A stretch of DNA of 64,000 nucleotides from Saprospiraceae bacterium (GTDB lineage: Bacteria > Bacteroidota > Bacteroidia > Chitinophagales > Saprospiraceae). Where the stretch lies: assembly GCA_016715405.1 (NCBI GenBank), contig JADKAE010000015.1, forward strand, positions 124,001-188,000. The letters are read 5' to 3'. Within the stretch, counting starts at the first letter, position 1; each line of letters starts with the position of its first letter. The position numbers and the translations under genes were made by a program. Shown piece after piece: positions 35,276-44,857 of the stretch. The notes below the pieces were generated by a model. The model made no database searches, was not told the DNA's origin, and saw only the letters and a list, made by a program, of their open reading frames with translations.

Positions 35276-35575
35276 TCAATCCCGCGCTTTGAGCAGCTGT
35301 TCGAGCGCGTCGAGGTGGTCATTGAAGGCCTTCCGGCCCAAGGCTGTAGCCGCATACGAAGTATTGGGCCTACGGCCTATAAATTGTTTTTTCACCTCGA
35401 TATAGTTTTCAGCTTCCAGCGCCTTGACATGGCTGGCCAGGTTGCCGTCGGTCGCGTCGAGTAGTTCCTTGAGCGTATTAAAGTCAACCCAATCGTTGAC
35501 CATCAGCACCGACATCAGGCCGAGCCTGATGCGGTGGTCAAAAGCCTTGTTGAGTTGGGTAGAAATGTGTTTCAT
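35276..35575 (-). CDS. Winged-helix transcriptional regulator (HTH_34 type)
   Basis: 99 residues, the normal size of the small winged-helix regulators related to MarR/ArsR. ISTQLNKAFDHRIRLGLMSVLMVNDWVDFNTLKELLDATDGNLASHVKALEAENYIEVKKQFIGRRPNTSYAATALGRKAFNDHLDALEQLL contains the recognition helix (DGNLASHVKALE) and the beta-wing with TSYAATALGRKAF. Its ATG overlaps the stop of the preceding membrane-protein gene by four bases, so they are coupled. It is the natural candidate for binding the two ACTTTG-N5-CAAAGT operators nearby (inference). No metal-binding cysteines are visible. Confidence 0.9.
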   Translation of the reverse strand: MKHISTQLNKAFDHRIRLGLMSVLMVNDWVDFNTLKELLDATDGNLASHVKALEAENYIEVKKQFIGRRPNTSYAATALGRKAFNDHLDALEQLLKARD

Positions 35576-36231
35576 GACTGGGCCACATTTCGTTCGTACT
35601 TATAATACATCATAGCGCCGTACACGATGTGCAGCAACCCGAATCCTGCGGCCCAACATTCCAGGCCGTTGCCGATGCGGAACAACGCAATGAGCCCCAG
35701 CACAATTTCGCTTAAACCTAGCAGCCGAACGTCGGGCAGGGTATACTTGCTGGCGTTGACCAGGGCGAGGCCGTAAAAGACCAAGGTGGCCGGCGCGACA
35801 AACCCTATGGCGCCGTGGTATAGCAAAATCAGACAAAACACTCCCCCGGTAAACAGGGGAATGGCCAATTCTACAATTAAGCGACGGGTAACGGGATCCC
35901 ATATTTTTTGTCCTCTGCGTTTGGCCCGCCGGGTCGTAAAATAGACTCCGGAGCCGAGCGCACCCAACAATACAATGAGGGCGTCGAGCGCAAAAAACTG
36001 CTCGAAGCTGATCCCCCACGCCCGCCCCTGCTCGATCACTGTGTAGTAAAATTTATATCGATCAAACGGCATGATATCCAAATAAATATAGGCCGCCGTG
36101 GCGCCTGCTAAAGCCCAAATTCCGGCAAAAATGCCCGATAATCCACTCAGGGAAATGAACCGCGAAGAACGCTCCATGAGCGACCTGATCTCCTGCAGGG
36201 TATCGATGTGCTGTTGCTTGCTTGCAGCCAT
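35572..36231 (-). CDS. Membrane protein co-transcribed with winged-helix regulator
   Basis: About 219 residues from the ATG at 36231 (MAASKQQHIDTLQEIRSLMERSSRFISLSGLSGI), chosen over the ATG seven codons upstream because the operator lies between the two. Six or so hydrophobic segments follow. The N-terminal SSRFISLSGLSGIFAGIWALAGA block is frequent in Bacteroidota membrane proteins that sit beside this kind of regulator, but no function is known. A likely sensor or target partner of the regulator in the two-gene operon. Confidence 0.85.
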   Translation of the reverse strand: MAASKQQHIDTLQEIRSLMERSSRFISLSGLSGIFAGIWALAGATAAYIYLDIMPFDRYKFYYTVIEQGRAWGISFEQFFALDALIVLLGALGSGVYFTTRRAKRRGQKIWDPVTRRLIVELAIPLFTGGVFCLILLYHGAIGFVAPATLVFYGLALVNASKYTLPDVRLLGLSEIVLGLIALFRIGNGLECWAAGFGLLHIVYGAMMYYKYERNVAQS

Positions 36232-36233
36232 AT

Positions 36234-36255
36234 AAAGTACTTTGAAAGACAAAGT
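36234..36255. promoter_or_regulatory. Operator AAAGTACTTTG-N5-CAAAGT before the 36231 gene
   Basis: Second copy of the inverted repeat ACTTTG (36239-36244) / CAAAGT (36250-36255) with the same AAAGT extension, three bases from the start codon. Spacer bases differ from the first copy (AAAGA versus AATTA), which supports a conserved site rather than a simple duplication. Confidence 0.65.
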
Positions 36256-36303
36256 AATAAATTATTTTTCACTTAATCAAGCGCCAGTACTGTTTTTTTT
36301 GAA

Positions 36304-36373
36304 GTGAACAGTGAACTGTGAACTGTGAACAGATCAAGAAGCAGTTCACTGTTCACTGTTCACTGTTCACTGA
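36304..36373. repeat. GTGAAC tandem-repeat hairpin, second locus
   Basis: Left arm 36304-36333 (GTGAACAGTGAACTGTGAAC words) faces right arm 36342-36373 (GTTCACTGTTCACTGTTCAC words). A T-run lies just before it at about 36292-36300. Same words as 28520-28609. It lies between the divergently transcribed regulator operon and susC. Confidence 0.9.
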
Positions 36374-36454
36374 TTTTCATCAACCCCGGCAAGTGACAAT
36401 TCTCACCCAAAAAAACAAGCTGTTATGCTAATTTTAGGCACGAATCAGCGAAGG

Positions 36455-36482
36455 CTGGTTTAAAGTTTCTTTATTATCTTTG
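36455..36482 (+). promoter_or_regulatory. Promoter of the susC-like operon
   Basis: TATCTTTG at 36475-36482 matches the TAnnTTTG -7 box; GGTTTAAAG about 15-20 bases upstream stands near -33. The start codon is 88 bases downstream, giving a long leader with two palindromes. Confidence 0.5.
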
Positions 36483-36491
36483 CTATTGTGT

Positions 36492-36530
36492 GTGAAATTA
36501 AATTTCACGCAAGTGCAAAATAATTTTGCA
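36492..36530. promoter_or_regulatory. Two adjacent 17-bp palindromes in the susC leader
   Basis: GTGAAATTAAATTTCAC (36492-36508) and TGCAAAATAATTTTGCA (36514-36530) are both perfect inverted repeats about a central A, 22 bases apart centre to centre, that is two helical turns. They lie just downstream of the promoter and look like paired operator half-sites for a dimeric or tetrameric regulator such as a LacI-type protein (inference). Confidence 0.55.
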
Positions 36531-36569
36531 TTATTTTGTTCTTATTGATCAACCTAATTACTCACGCGT

Positions 36570-39500
36570 ATGAAACTTAGGCTAAAGTCATTGCTACTCT
36601 TGGCTTGCTGTTTGTTCTTGAGTAGTGGCTACATGTTTGGCCAGCGAGAAATCACTGGCAAAGTCACTGATGCAGACAACGGCGATCCACTCATTGGCGT
36701 CAATATCCTGGTAGTCGGCACCTCTTCGGGTTCGGTTACTGATTTTGACGGCTCTTACACACTCCGTCTACCACAGGGTTCCACTGTGTTGGAATTTTCC
36801 TACACGGGTTACACCACCCAGCGTGTTACAGTGGGCGCCTCCAACGTTGTCGACGTACAACTCAAGGCGGGCGCCGCACTCGAAGAAGTGGTGGTTATCG
36901 GCTATGGCAGCGTAAGAAAAGAAGACGCTACCGGCTCGGTAAACGCCATCACCGAAAAAGACTTCAACAAAGGCGCTATCGTATCTCCTGAACAACTGGT
37001 AGCCGGTAAGGTTGCCGGCGTGCAGATCACACAGAGCAGCGGCGAACCCGGCGGCGGTATCTCTATCCGCATCCGCGGGGGTACTACCGTTGGCGCCAGC
37101 AACGAACCGCTTTTTGTGATCGACGGCGTGCCCATCGACAACGAAGGCACCTCAGCCGGCCGTAACCCGCTCAACTTCCTGAACCCCAGCGATATCGAGA
37201 CCTATACGGTGTTGAAAGACGCCTCGGCCACGGCTATCTACGGATCGAGAGGCGCCAACGGCGTTATCATGATCACTACCAAAAAAGGCAAAAAAGACAC
37301 CCCGGGCCGCCTCAACTACGAAGGGTACTACACCACTTCCCAATTTACCGGCGAACCCAACGTGCTCAATGCCGAACAATTCCGCAACGTGGTGACCTTT
37401 GTAGCGCCCAACCGCCTGGAAAAACTGGGCGACGCTTCTACCAACTGGTTTGAAGAAATTTCCCAAACCGCTAAAGGCCACAACCACTCGCTGAGCTTTA
37501 CCGGCGGCGCCGAAAATATCGGCTACCGCGCATCATTGGGCTACCAGGAACTCGACGGCGTACTGAAAGGTTCGGATACCCGCCGCACCAGCGTGGCTTT
37601 GAACTACAACCACTCGATGTTTGACAAGAAACTCAACGTGAATGTCAACCTCCGCGGCGCCTTTACAAAGACAATTTTGATCAAGGCCAAATCGGCGCAG
37701 CCTGGTTCTTCGACCCCACCCAACCGGTATACGATCCCGAAAATAAAGCCTTCGCAGGTTTCTGGGAATACGGCATCGGCCTGGCGCCCCGCAACCCGGT
37801 TTCTACCTACTCACAAATCGAAGACTTTGGCAACAATATACGATCACTGGGCAATATCGAAGTAGAGTACAAATTTGACGACCTCATCCCCGGACTGAGC
37901 GCCAAACTCAACATGGGCTATGACCTCCTCAACGGCAAAAAACGCCGCTTTGTACCCACTACCTACTCCAATTCGCTGGTTACCAACTTTAACGGCGAAA
38001 TCTACCTGGAGAACCCGAGCCGCAACAGTCAACTGCTCGAAACTTACCTCAACTACAAAAAGAACCTGGGCGACAGCCACCGTATAGACCTTACCGCAGG
38101 CTATTCGTATCAGGATTTCGACGAGGAATATCCCTCCTACCGCGCTTACAACCTCTCTACCGATATTTTCGGGGTAAACAGCACCAGTCCGGCGGCTAAT
38201 TTCGAAGCCAGAAACTTCGTAATTGAAAACAGGCTGATCTCGTTTTTCGGCCGCGCCAACTATGCATTCAGAGATAAATACCTGTTTACCGTTACGCTGC
38301 GTCGCGACGGCTCTTCCCGCTTTAGCGAAAACAACCGCTGGGGCCTCTTCCCATCAGCAGCAGTCGCCTGGCGTATTACCGAAGAACCTTTTGCCGACGG
38401 CTTGAAAAGTGTCTTCTCCGACCTTAAACTGCGCCTCGGCTATGGTATCACAGGTAATGAGTCTATACCCGACTACGGATATATTCCCTCCTATACTTAT
38501 AGCGACGTACGCGCCCGCTACCAGTTCGGTTACGAAAACGGCCTGCCGGTATACGTTACCACCGTACGCCCCAACGGCTACGATGCCAACCTGAAATGGG
38601 AGGAAACGGCTTCATATAACATCGGTCTCGATTTTGGACTGATGAACGGCCGCATCAGCGGTACACTCGAATATTACTACAAAAAAACCGACGACCTGCT
38701 CTTTACGGTGAATATTCCCGCAGGTACCAACCTCACCGACCGCATTCTTACCAACATCGGCGAATTGGAAAACAGCGGTATCGAGCTTTCGCTCAACGCC
38801 TTTGTAGTAGACACCAAAGATTTCTCCTGGAACATAGGCTTTAACGCCGCCAGAAACAAAAACAAAGTGCTGGCCATCGACCAGATCTCCAACCAGGGCG
38901 TACTCACCGGCCGTATCTCAGGCGGTGTAGGCAACTTTGTGCAGATCCTCCAGGTAGGCCAACCTGTCAACTCGTTTTACGTGTTTCAGCAATTGTACGG
39001 CGCCGACGGCAGCCCACTCCAGGACGGTATAGACCACAACGACGACGGGGCTGTGAACCTGGCCGACATCTATGCAGACGTCAACGGCGACGGCGCAGTC
39101 AACGACCTCGACAAACGCCCGTTTGAAAAACCGGCGCCCGATTATCTCATCGGCATCTCTTCGTCTTTGAACTACAAAGCGTTTGACCTTAGCTTCACGA
39201 TACGCGCTAATGCCGGCAACTACGTGTACAACAACAATGCTTCAAACGGCGGCTATTTTAATATCGTGAACGAAAGAGGCGATATTTTCCTCAATAACAT
39301 GCATACTTCGGCTTTGGTAACCAATTTCCAAACTCCGCAGTATTTCTCAGACTACTACGTAGAAGACGGCTCGTTCCTGCGCCTGGACAACGTCACGCTT
39401 GGTTTCAACATACCCAGCAAACCCGGTCGACCCAGTCTCCGCCTGTACGCTACCGGCCAGAACCTGTTCGTTTCCACGAATTACTCCGGCCTCGATCCTG

Positions 39501-39577
39501 AAGTGAACAACGGCCTCGACAATAACTTGTACCCGAGATCAAGAGCGTTTATTTTCGGACTCAACCTTGGCTTGTAA
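36570..39577 (+). CDS. susC: SusC/RagA-type TonB-dependent outer-membrane transporter (one frameshift)
   Basis: Active importer of oligosaccharides across the outer membrane. Signal peptide MKLRLKSLLLLACCLFLSSGYMFGQ; carboxypeptidase-like domain (REITGKVTDADNGDPLIGVNILVVGTSSGSVTDFDG); TonB box region with EEVVVIGYGSVRKEDATGSVNAI; plug domain (VAGKVAGVQITQSSGEPGGGISIRIRG, PLFVIDGVP, VLKDASATAIYGSRGANGVIMITTKKG); then the 22-strand barrel up to the C-terminal Leu. About 1,002 residues, normal for the family. At about 37667 one A is missing in TTTACAAAGAC: restoring it gives FTKDNFDQGQIGAAWFFDPTQPVYDPENKAF, which joins the second half open from 37913. It heads the susC-susD-susE operon. Confidence 0.93.
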
Positions 39578-39637
39578 TCAGTTCAATCACCATGCGGACT
39601 GCATTCGATGATTAACTAAGTACTAAAAAAAGACATT

Positions 39638-41212
39638 ATGAAAAAATTAATAAAATTCGCAATGGTTGGCTTACTCCTGGTTATGGCGGCGTGTACCGAC
39701 CTTGACCTCGAGCCCAGGAGTAGCACCACTGCCGCTGTGCTATTTAACGACGAAGCGGCCTACCGAGCTTTCCTGGCTCGTATTTATTCAGGTATCGCCG
39801 TTACCGGCCAGCAAGGCCCCGCCGGCAATGCCGATATTTCGAGCCTCGACGAAGGGTTTTCCAACTACCTGCGCCAATTCTGGCAATTACAGGAATTGCC
39901 CACCGAAGAAGCCGTAATCGGCTGGGGTGACGAAGGCATCCAGGACCTGCACGGCCACGTGTGGACCACTGCCAACCAATTCGTCCGCGCCACGTATTAC
40001 CGTATCTTCTTCCAGGTTTCGCAAGCCAACGAATTCCTGCGCGAAACCACCGATGCCAAACTCGACGCCCGCAACGTAAGCGCTTCAACTCGCGAGGACA
40101 TCAAAGCCTTCCGCGCCGAAGCCCGCTTTTTGCGCGCACTCAGCTATTGGCACGGCATCGATATGTTTGGCGATATTCCATTTTATACCGAAGATTCGCC
40201 CGTGGGTTCTGATCCTCCTGCTCAGGCCGATAGGGCTACGGTGTTTAATTTCCTCGACAGCGAGTTGAAAACCATAGAAGCTGATATGGTTGCTCCAGGT
40301 CAGAACGAATACGGCCGCGCCGACCGTGGCGCCCTGTGGATGCTGCAAGCCAAATTGTACCTCAACGCAGAAGTATATGCCGGCGCCAACCGCTATACCG
40401 ACTGTATTTCCGCTTGCAAAAAAATTATCGACTCGGGTGCGTATAGCCTGGAAGACAATTACCAGCATCTCTTTTTGGCCGACAACGACCGTTCGAACGA
40501 GATCATATTTCCTATTGTATTCGACGGCCTGAGTACCCAAACCTGGGGCGGCACCACTTATCTGGTTCACGCACCCCTCGGCGGTAGCATGGATCCCGCC
40601 TTGTACGGTGTAAACAGCGCCTGGTTCGGCCTGCGCACAACCGCATCTTTCGTCGACCTATTTTCCGACCTTACCGGTGCTACCGACGAGAGGGCTATCT
40701 TCTATACCGATGGCCAAACCAAGGATATCAACGCGATTGGCAATTTTGGCGATGGCTATGCTGTGCCCAAATACTCCAACGTTACTTCTGAAGGCCAGGC
40801 CGGCGCCGACCTCAACCATCCGGACACCGACTTCCCGATGTTCCGCCTGGCTGATGCCTACCTGATGTACGCCGAAGCCGTTTTGCGCAACGGCCAGGGC
40901 GGCGATGCCAATACCGCTACAGGTTACATCAACGAACTGCGCCAGCGGGCCTACAACGGCGCCAGCGGCAATATCAACGCCAACGAGTTGACCCTCGATT
41001 TCATCCTCGATGAAAGAAGCCGCGAATTGTACTGGGAAGGCCACCGCAGAACCGACCTCATCCGCTACGACCGCTTTACCGACAACGGCATCTGGCCCTG
41101 GAAAGGCGGCGTAAAAGAAGGCAAGTTGACTGGAGCCTTTCGCGATCTTTATCCTATTCCCGCATCCGAAATTTTGGCCAACCCCAAGTTGGAACAGAAC
41201 TTTGGCTATTAA
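39638..41212 (+). CDS. susD: SusD/RagB-type substrate-binding outer-membrane lipoprotein
   Basis: Lid and glycan-binding partner of the SusC transporter on the cell surface. 524 residues. The leader MKKLIKFAMVGLLLVMAACTDLDLEP ends in a lipobox with Cys19. Typical family blocks are AFLARIYSGIAV near the N-terminus, RFLRALSYWHGIDMFGDIPFYTE (TPR-like helices), MLQAKLYLNAEVYAG, MFRLADAYLMYAEAVLRNGQ, FILDERSRELYWEGHRRTDLIRYDRF and a closing LYPIPASEILANPKLEQNFGY. It follows susC by 60 bases. Confidence 0.95.
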   Translation: MKKLIKFAMVGLLLVMAACTDLDLEPRSSTTAAVLFNDEAAYRAFLARIYSGIAVTGQQGPAGNADISSLDEGFSNYLRQFWQLQELPTEEAVIGWGDEGIQDLHGHVWTTANQFVRATYYRIFFQVSQANEFLRETTDAKLDARNVSASTREDIKAFRAEARFLRALSYWHGIDMFGDIPFYTEDSPVGSDPPAQADRATVFNFLDSELKTIEADMVAPGQNEYGRADRGALWMLQAKLYLNAEVYAGANRYTDCISACKKIIDSGAYSLEDNYQHLFLADNDRSNEIIFPIVFDGLSTQTWGGTTYLVHAPLGGSMDPALYGVNSAWFGLRTTASFVDLFSDLTGATDERAIFYTDGQTKDINAIGNFGDGYAVPKYSNVTSEGQAGADLNHPDTDFPMFRLADAYLMYAEAVLRNGQGGDANTATGYINELRQRAYNGASGNINANELTLDFILDERSRELYWEGHRRTDLIRYDRFTDNGIWPWKGGVKEGKLTGAFRDLYPIPASEILANPKLEQNFGY

Positions 41213-41235
41213 TGGTTGAATTTTAACAACTTGAC

Positions 41236-43092
41236 ATGATGAAAAATATCTTAAAACTGCTGCTTATACTGAGCGGCGTCATGATTTTCTCCTGTACAAA
41301 GGATGAACTCGACGTTACCGCGCTTACCGATTTCCCTCCCGGGATACTCAGCGTGAGCCCTGCTGATGCCAGCAAGGTGGTTAAAGGCGATTTTAATGTG
41401 AAAGTGGTTTTTGCCGACGGCACCGTTTCTCCGCTTTCTTCGGCTACGGTCAAACTCTTTGACTCCGCCAATGCGGAACTGGCTTCGGCTACCAAATCGC
41501 TGACAGGCACCGAGGATTTTATCGAAATCTTAGGCACTACTTTTAACGCCGCTTCGCTCGAAGTAGGCCTCTATACGATTACGATCAGCGTAACCGACAG
41601 CAAAGGGCAAGTTACCCAACGCACCACGACGTTTGAAATCTCCAACCTGCCTTTTGCCGCCAATAACGACAAAATGTACATCGCCGGCGAATTTAACGGC
41701 TGGGGCGCTACTGAACTTACCCTGGTAGCCGATTACACCTGGGAAGCCCTCAACGTGGAATTTAACGGCACCCAGTGGAAGTTTAAAAACTGCGAAAATT
41801 GGTGCGACCAGGACTGGGGCGATCCCGAATGCGACGGTATTGTACAGATTACTACCAACGGCGGACCCAACTCGGCTTGCAGCCCTTCGGGTTTCTTCCA
41901 TATCCGCTTTAACGACCAAACCCTGCGCTATACCTTTACGCCCGCCGTGCTCTATGCCGCCAATATCAACGGCCTGCACCTCCTGGGCAGCTTCAACCAG
42001 TTCCAGGGCGACGAATACAAGTTTAACCTCGTAGCCGACAATACCTGGGTGCTCAACGAAGTAGAACTCGGAGCCGGCGACTTCTTTAAGTTTGCCGAAT
42101 ACCCCACTTTCATGGGCAACAACTGGGGCGATAACGATGCCGACGGCGTAGCTGAAGCCTTTGGCGCCAATATCAACTTCAACGAACCCGAAGGCGGCGC
42201 GTATTATAAGGTGACCTTCAACGACAAAACGCTGGCTTACGACCTCGAATTCCTGCGCTTCCCCTCTATTGGCATCATCGGCTCGGCCACACCAGGCGGC
42301 TGGGATACCGATACTAATATGAATGACGACAACGGCGACGGCGTCTTTGAGGTAACCCTCGATTTTGTAGACGGTGAAGCCAAGTTCAGAGCTAACGACA
42401 GTTGGACCGTCAACTGGGGCGCTACCGACTTCCCCAGCGGCATTGCCACCCAAAACGGCGACAATATCCCCGTCCCCGCCGGCAGGTATAAAGTGACTTT
42501 TGCACCCGGCACGGGCGAATATAAATTCGTAGCCGATGCAGGTATCACAACCGTAGGCATTATCGGCTCAGCTACTCCCGGTGGCTGGGATTCCGATTTC
42601 ACTATGCTCGATGACGGCAATGGCAACTGGAGTGCAGTTATTGGATTGAACAACGGCGAGGTGAAGTTCCGCGCCAATGACGCCTGGGATATCAACTGGG
42701 GCGCAACCGATTTCCCCAGCGGCATCGGTACGCAAAACGGACCTAATATCCCCGCTACGGCAGGTATCTATCTCGTAACGTTTAATTCCAATACGGGCGC
42801 TTATAGCTTTACGCCCACTACTATTGGTATCATCGGCTCTGCCACCCCCGGCGGATGGAGCGATGATACGAATATGGATCCAGATGTTGCTGATCCAACG
42901 ACGGTGAAATTAACGGTTACCCTGGTGGATGGCGAAGTGAAGTTCCGCGCCAACGACGATTGGAAGTTTAACTGGGGCGCTGCTGACTATCCAGCCGGCG
43001 TCGGCGTTAATAATGGACCTAATATCCCCGTCCCCGCCGGTACGTATACGGTGGTGTTTAATGTGAATACGGGAGCGTACTCGTTTAATTAA
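41236..43092 (+). CDS. SusE/SusF-like surface glycan-binding lipoprotein with repeated modules
   Basis: 618 residues. The leader MMKNILKLLLILSGVMIFSCTKDELD carries a lipobox. An N-terminal SusE-type Ig-like domain follows (PGILSVSPADASKVVKGDFNVKVVF...). Then come five carbohydrate-binding-like modules of about 85-100 residues. The first two open MYIAGEFNGWGATELTLV and LHLLGSFNQFQGDEYKFNLV; the last three are nearly identical and open IGIIGSATPGGW, with EVKFRANDxWxxNWGATDFPSG and YKVTF...TGEYKF. This module type in SusE/SusF proteins binds starch-type glucans, which fits the GH13 enzyme upstream. Last gene of the operon, 23 bases after susD. Confidence 0.9.
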   Translation: MMKNILKLLLILSGVMIFSCTKDELDVTALTDFPPGILSVSPADASKVVKGDFNVKVVFADGTVSPLSSATVKLFDSANAELASATKSLTGTEDFIEILGTTFNAASLEVGLYTITISVTDSKGQVTQRTTTFEISNLPFAANNDKMYIAGEFNGWGATELTLVADYTWEALNVEFNGTQWKFKNCENWCDQDWGDPECDGIVQITTNGGPNSACSPSGFFHIRFNDQTLRYTFTPAVLYAANINGLHLLGSFNQFQGDEYKFNLVADNTWVLNEVELGAGDFFKFAEYPTFMGNNWGDNDADGVAEAFGANINFNEPEGGAYYKVTFNDKTLAYDLEFLRFPSIGIIGSATPGGWDTDTNMNDDNGDGVFEVTLDFVDGEAKFRANDSWTVNWGATDFPSGIATQNGDNIPVPAGRYKVTFAPGTGEYKFVADAGITTVGIIGSATPGGWDSDFTMLDDGNGNWSAVIGLNNGEVKFRANDAWDINWGATDFPSGIGTQNGPNIPATAGIYLVTFNSNTGAYSFTPTTIGIIGSATPGGWSDDTNMDPDVADPTTVKLTVTLVDGEVKFRANDDWKFNWGAADYPAGVGVNNGPNIPVPAGTYTVVFNVNTGAYSFN

Positions 43093-43095
43093 AAG

Positions 43096-43190
43096 TTTAT
43101 GAGGGTTTATGAGGGTTTATGAGGGTTTATCGACCCTCATAAACTCTCATAAACCCTCATAACCCCTCATAAACCCTCATAACCCCATAC
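43096..43190. repeat. TTTATGAGGG tandem-repeat hairpin between convergent genes
   Basis: Left arm has three TTTATGAGGG units (43096-43130); right arm has CCCTCATAAA units up to 43190. It lies between the susE stop and the aldehyde dehydrogenase stop; the latter (43177-43179) is inside a CCTCAT unit. A bidirectional terminator is likely. Same word family as 49357-49464. Confidence 0.9.
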
Positions 43191-44631
43191 AAAGATATTT
43201 CACCTCCAAAAACTCCTCCATTCCGTAATAGGAACCTTCGCGGCCAAAGCCGCTTTCTTTCATTCCGCCGAAAGGCGCTACAGCAGTAGAGATCAGACCG
43301 GTATTAATGCCTACCATGCCGTATTCGAGCGCTTCGGCTACGCGCCAGATACGCGACACATCGCGACCATAAAAATACGCGGCGAGACCGTAAGGCGTAT
43401 CATTGGCCATAGCGATAGCATCTGCTTCGGTATCGAAGACAAACAGTGGCGCTACAGGGCCGAAAATCTCTTGTTGGGAGAGCGCCATATCGGGTCTTAC
43501 ATCGCACAAGATGGTGGGTTCGTAAAACGTGCCGCCCAGTTCGTGGCGGCGGCCGCCCGTCATGATCCGCGCGCCTTTTGATACTGCGTCGGCTACCAGG
43601 GCTTCTACTTTTTCGAGTGCTTTTATATTAATAAGCGGACCGATGGTGGCGCCAGGTTCCGTACCCTGGCCCACACGTTGAAGTTTGACAGCTTCTGACA
43701 GTCGCTGTGCGAAATCTTCGTACACTCCGCGTTGCACCAAAATTCGGTTGGCGCACACGCAGGTCTGCCCGGCGTTGCGATACTTGGAGGCGATGGCGCC
43801 TTCCACCGCCGCGTCGATATCGGCATCGTCGAAAACAATGAAAGGGGCATTGCCGCCCAGTTCCAGCGACAGGCGTTTGACGGTACCGGCGCATTGCTGC
43901 ATCAGCAGTTTGCCTACCGCGGTAGACCCCGTAAACGAAACCTTGCGCACCATTGGGTTGGCCGTTAGCTCGGCGCCCACCAGCGCCGGGCGGTTGGTCG
44001 TCACGACATTCAACACGCCCGCCGGAATCCCGGCCTCCTGGGCCAGCACCGCCATGGCCAATGCCGATAACGGCGTAGCCTCTGCCGGTTTGATCACTAC
44101 AGTACAACCCGCCGCCAGTGCCGGCGCTACTTTTCGCGCGATCATGGCATTGGGAAAATTCCAGGGGGCGATAGCCGCCACTACGCCTACGGGTTGTTTG
44201 ATCACCACGATGCGCTTGTCGGCCGCGTGGCCGGGAATGACATCGCCATACACGCGGCGCGCTTCTTCTGCAAACCATTCGATAAAGGAAGCGCCGTAGG
44301 TTATTTCTCCTTTGGCTTCGGCAAGCGGTTTACCTTGTTCGAGGGTGAGTAATAAGGCCAGGTCATCGGCGTGCGCCATGAGTAGATCGTACCAGCGCCG
44401 GAGTAAGCCGGCACGCGTGGCAGCTGTGGCAGCCCGCCAGGCAGGAAAGGCGCTATGGGCAGCAGCTATGGCCGTCCGGGTATCGGCGGCATCCATGTCG
44501 GGCACTTCAGCCAATAATTCGCCGCTGGCAGGGTTATTTACGCTAAAGGTTGAACCATCTGCAGCGCTTACCCATTTCCCATCAATAAATGCTTCCTTGC
44601 GAAGCAATCCCGGATGTTGAAGTGTGATCAT
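43177..44631 (-). CDS. gabD: NAD(P)-dependent succinate-semialdehyde dehydrogenase-like aldehyde dehydrogenase
   Basis: Oxidises an aldehyde, probably succinate semialdehyde, to the acid with NAD(P)+. 484 residues, the normal length. Cofactor and catalytic motifs: GVVAAIAPWNFPNAMIARKVAPALAAGCTVVIKPAE, FTGSTAVGKLLMQQ, the general base Glu in LSLELGGNAPFIVFDDADID and the nucleophile Cys in YRNAGQTCVCANRILV. The C-terminal region YGMVGINTGLISTAVAPFGGMKESGFGREGSYYGMEEFLEVKYLCMGL is the GabD-type signature (INTG...PFGG.K.SG.GREG...G..EY...KY). No signal peptide; cytoplasmic. It sits alone on the minus strand after a tRNA. Confidence 0.92.
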   Translation of the reverse strand: MITLQHPGLLRKEAFIDGKWVSAADGSTFSVNNPASGELLAEVPDMDAADTRTAIAAAHSAFPAWRAATAATRAGLLRRWYDLLMAHADDLALLLTLEQGKPLAEAKGEITYGASFIEWFAEEARRVYGDVIPGHAADKRIVVIKQPVGVVAAIAPWNFPNAMIARKVAPALAAGCTVVIKPAEATPLSALAMAVLAQEAGIPAGVLNVVTTNRPALVGAELTANPMVRKVSFTGSTAVGKLLMQQCAGTVKRLSLELGGNAPFIVFDDADIDAAVEGAIASKYRNAGQTCVCANRILVQRGVYEDFAQRLSEAVKLQRVGQGTEPGATIGPLINIKALEKVEALVADAVSKGARIMTGGRRHELGGTFYEPTILCDVRPDMALSQQEIFGPVAPLFVFDTEADAIAMANDTPYGLAAYFYGRDVSRIWRVAEALEYGMVGINTGLISTAVAPFGGMKESGFGREGSYYGMEEFLEVKYLCMGL

Positions 44632-44652
44632 ATACCCACACTTAATTTTCGT

Positions 44653-44725
44653 GGTCCCTGTTGGGCTCGAACCAACGACCCTCTGATTATGAGTCAGATG
44701 CTCTAACCGACTGAGCTAAGGGACC
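44653..44725 (-). tRNA. tRNA-Met (anticodon CAT, elongator type)
   Basis: The minus strand folds into a standard cloverleaf: acceptor GGTCCCT / AGGGACC, D-arm GCTC...GAGC, anticodon stem TCTGA / TCAGA with loop CTCATAA (anticodon CAT) and T-arm GTTGG TTCGAGC CCAAC. 73 bases; CCA is not encoded. Elongator Met is preferred because the first pair is G-C, excluding initiator type; a lysidine-modified Ile(CAT) reading cannot be wholly excluded. Confidence 0.93.
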
Positions 44726-44857
44726 TGCTTTTTTTAAAAGCGACGACAAAGATAAAGTATTTGCCTTGATATGGCAAGCGGTTCACGTTGTTTTATGTTG
44801 TCGTTTGCATATCCCGCCCCTTCTTTCTAATATTGCAGGCAAAATTGACAACTTGCC

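Noticed and set aside
36570..39577. Phase variation of susC by the A-run at 37667
   Set aside because: The run is only three to four A long and the same kind of indel is found in lon and parE, so sequence error is the simpler account.
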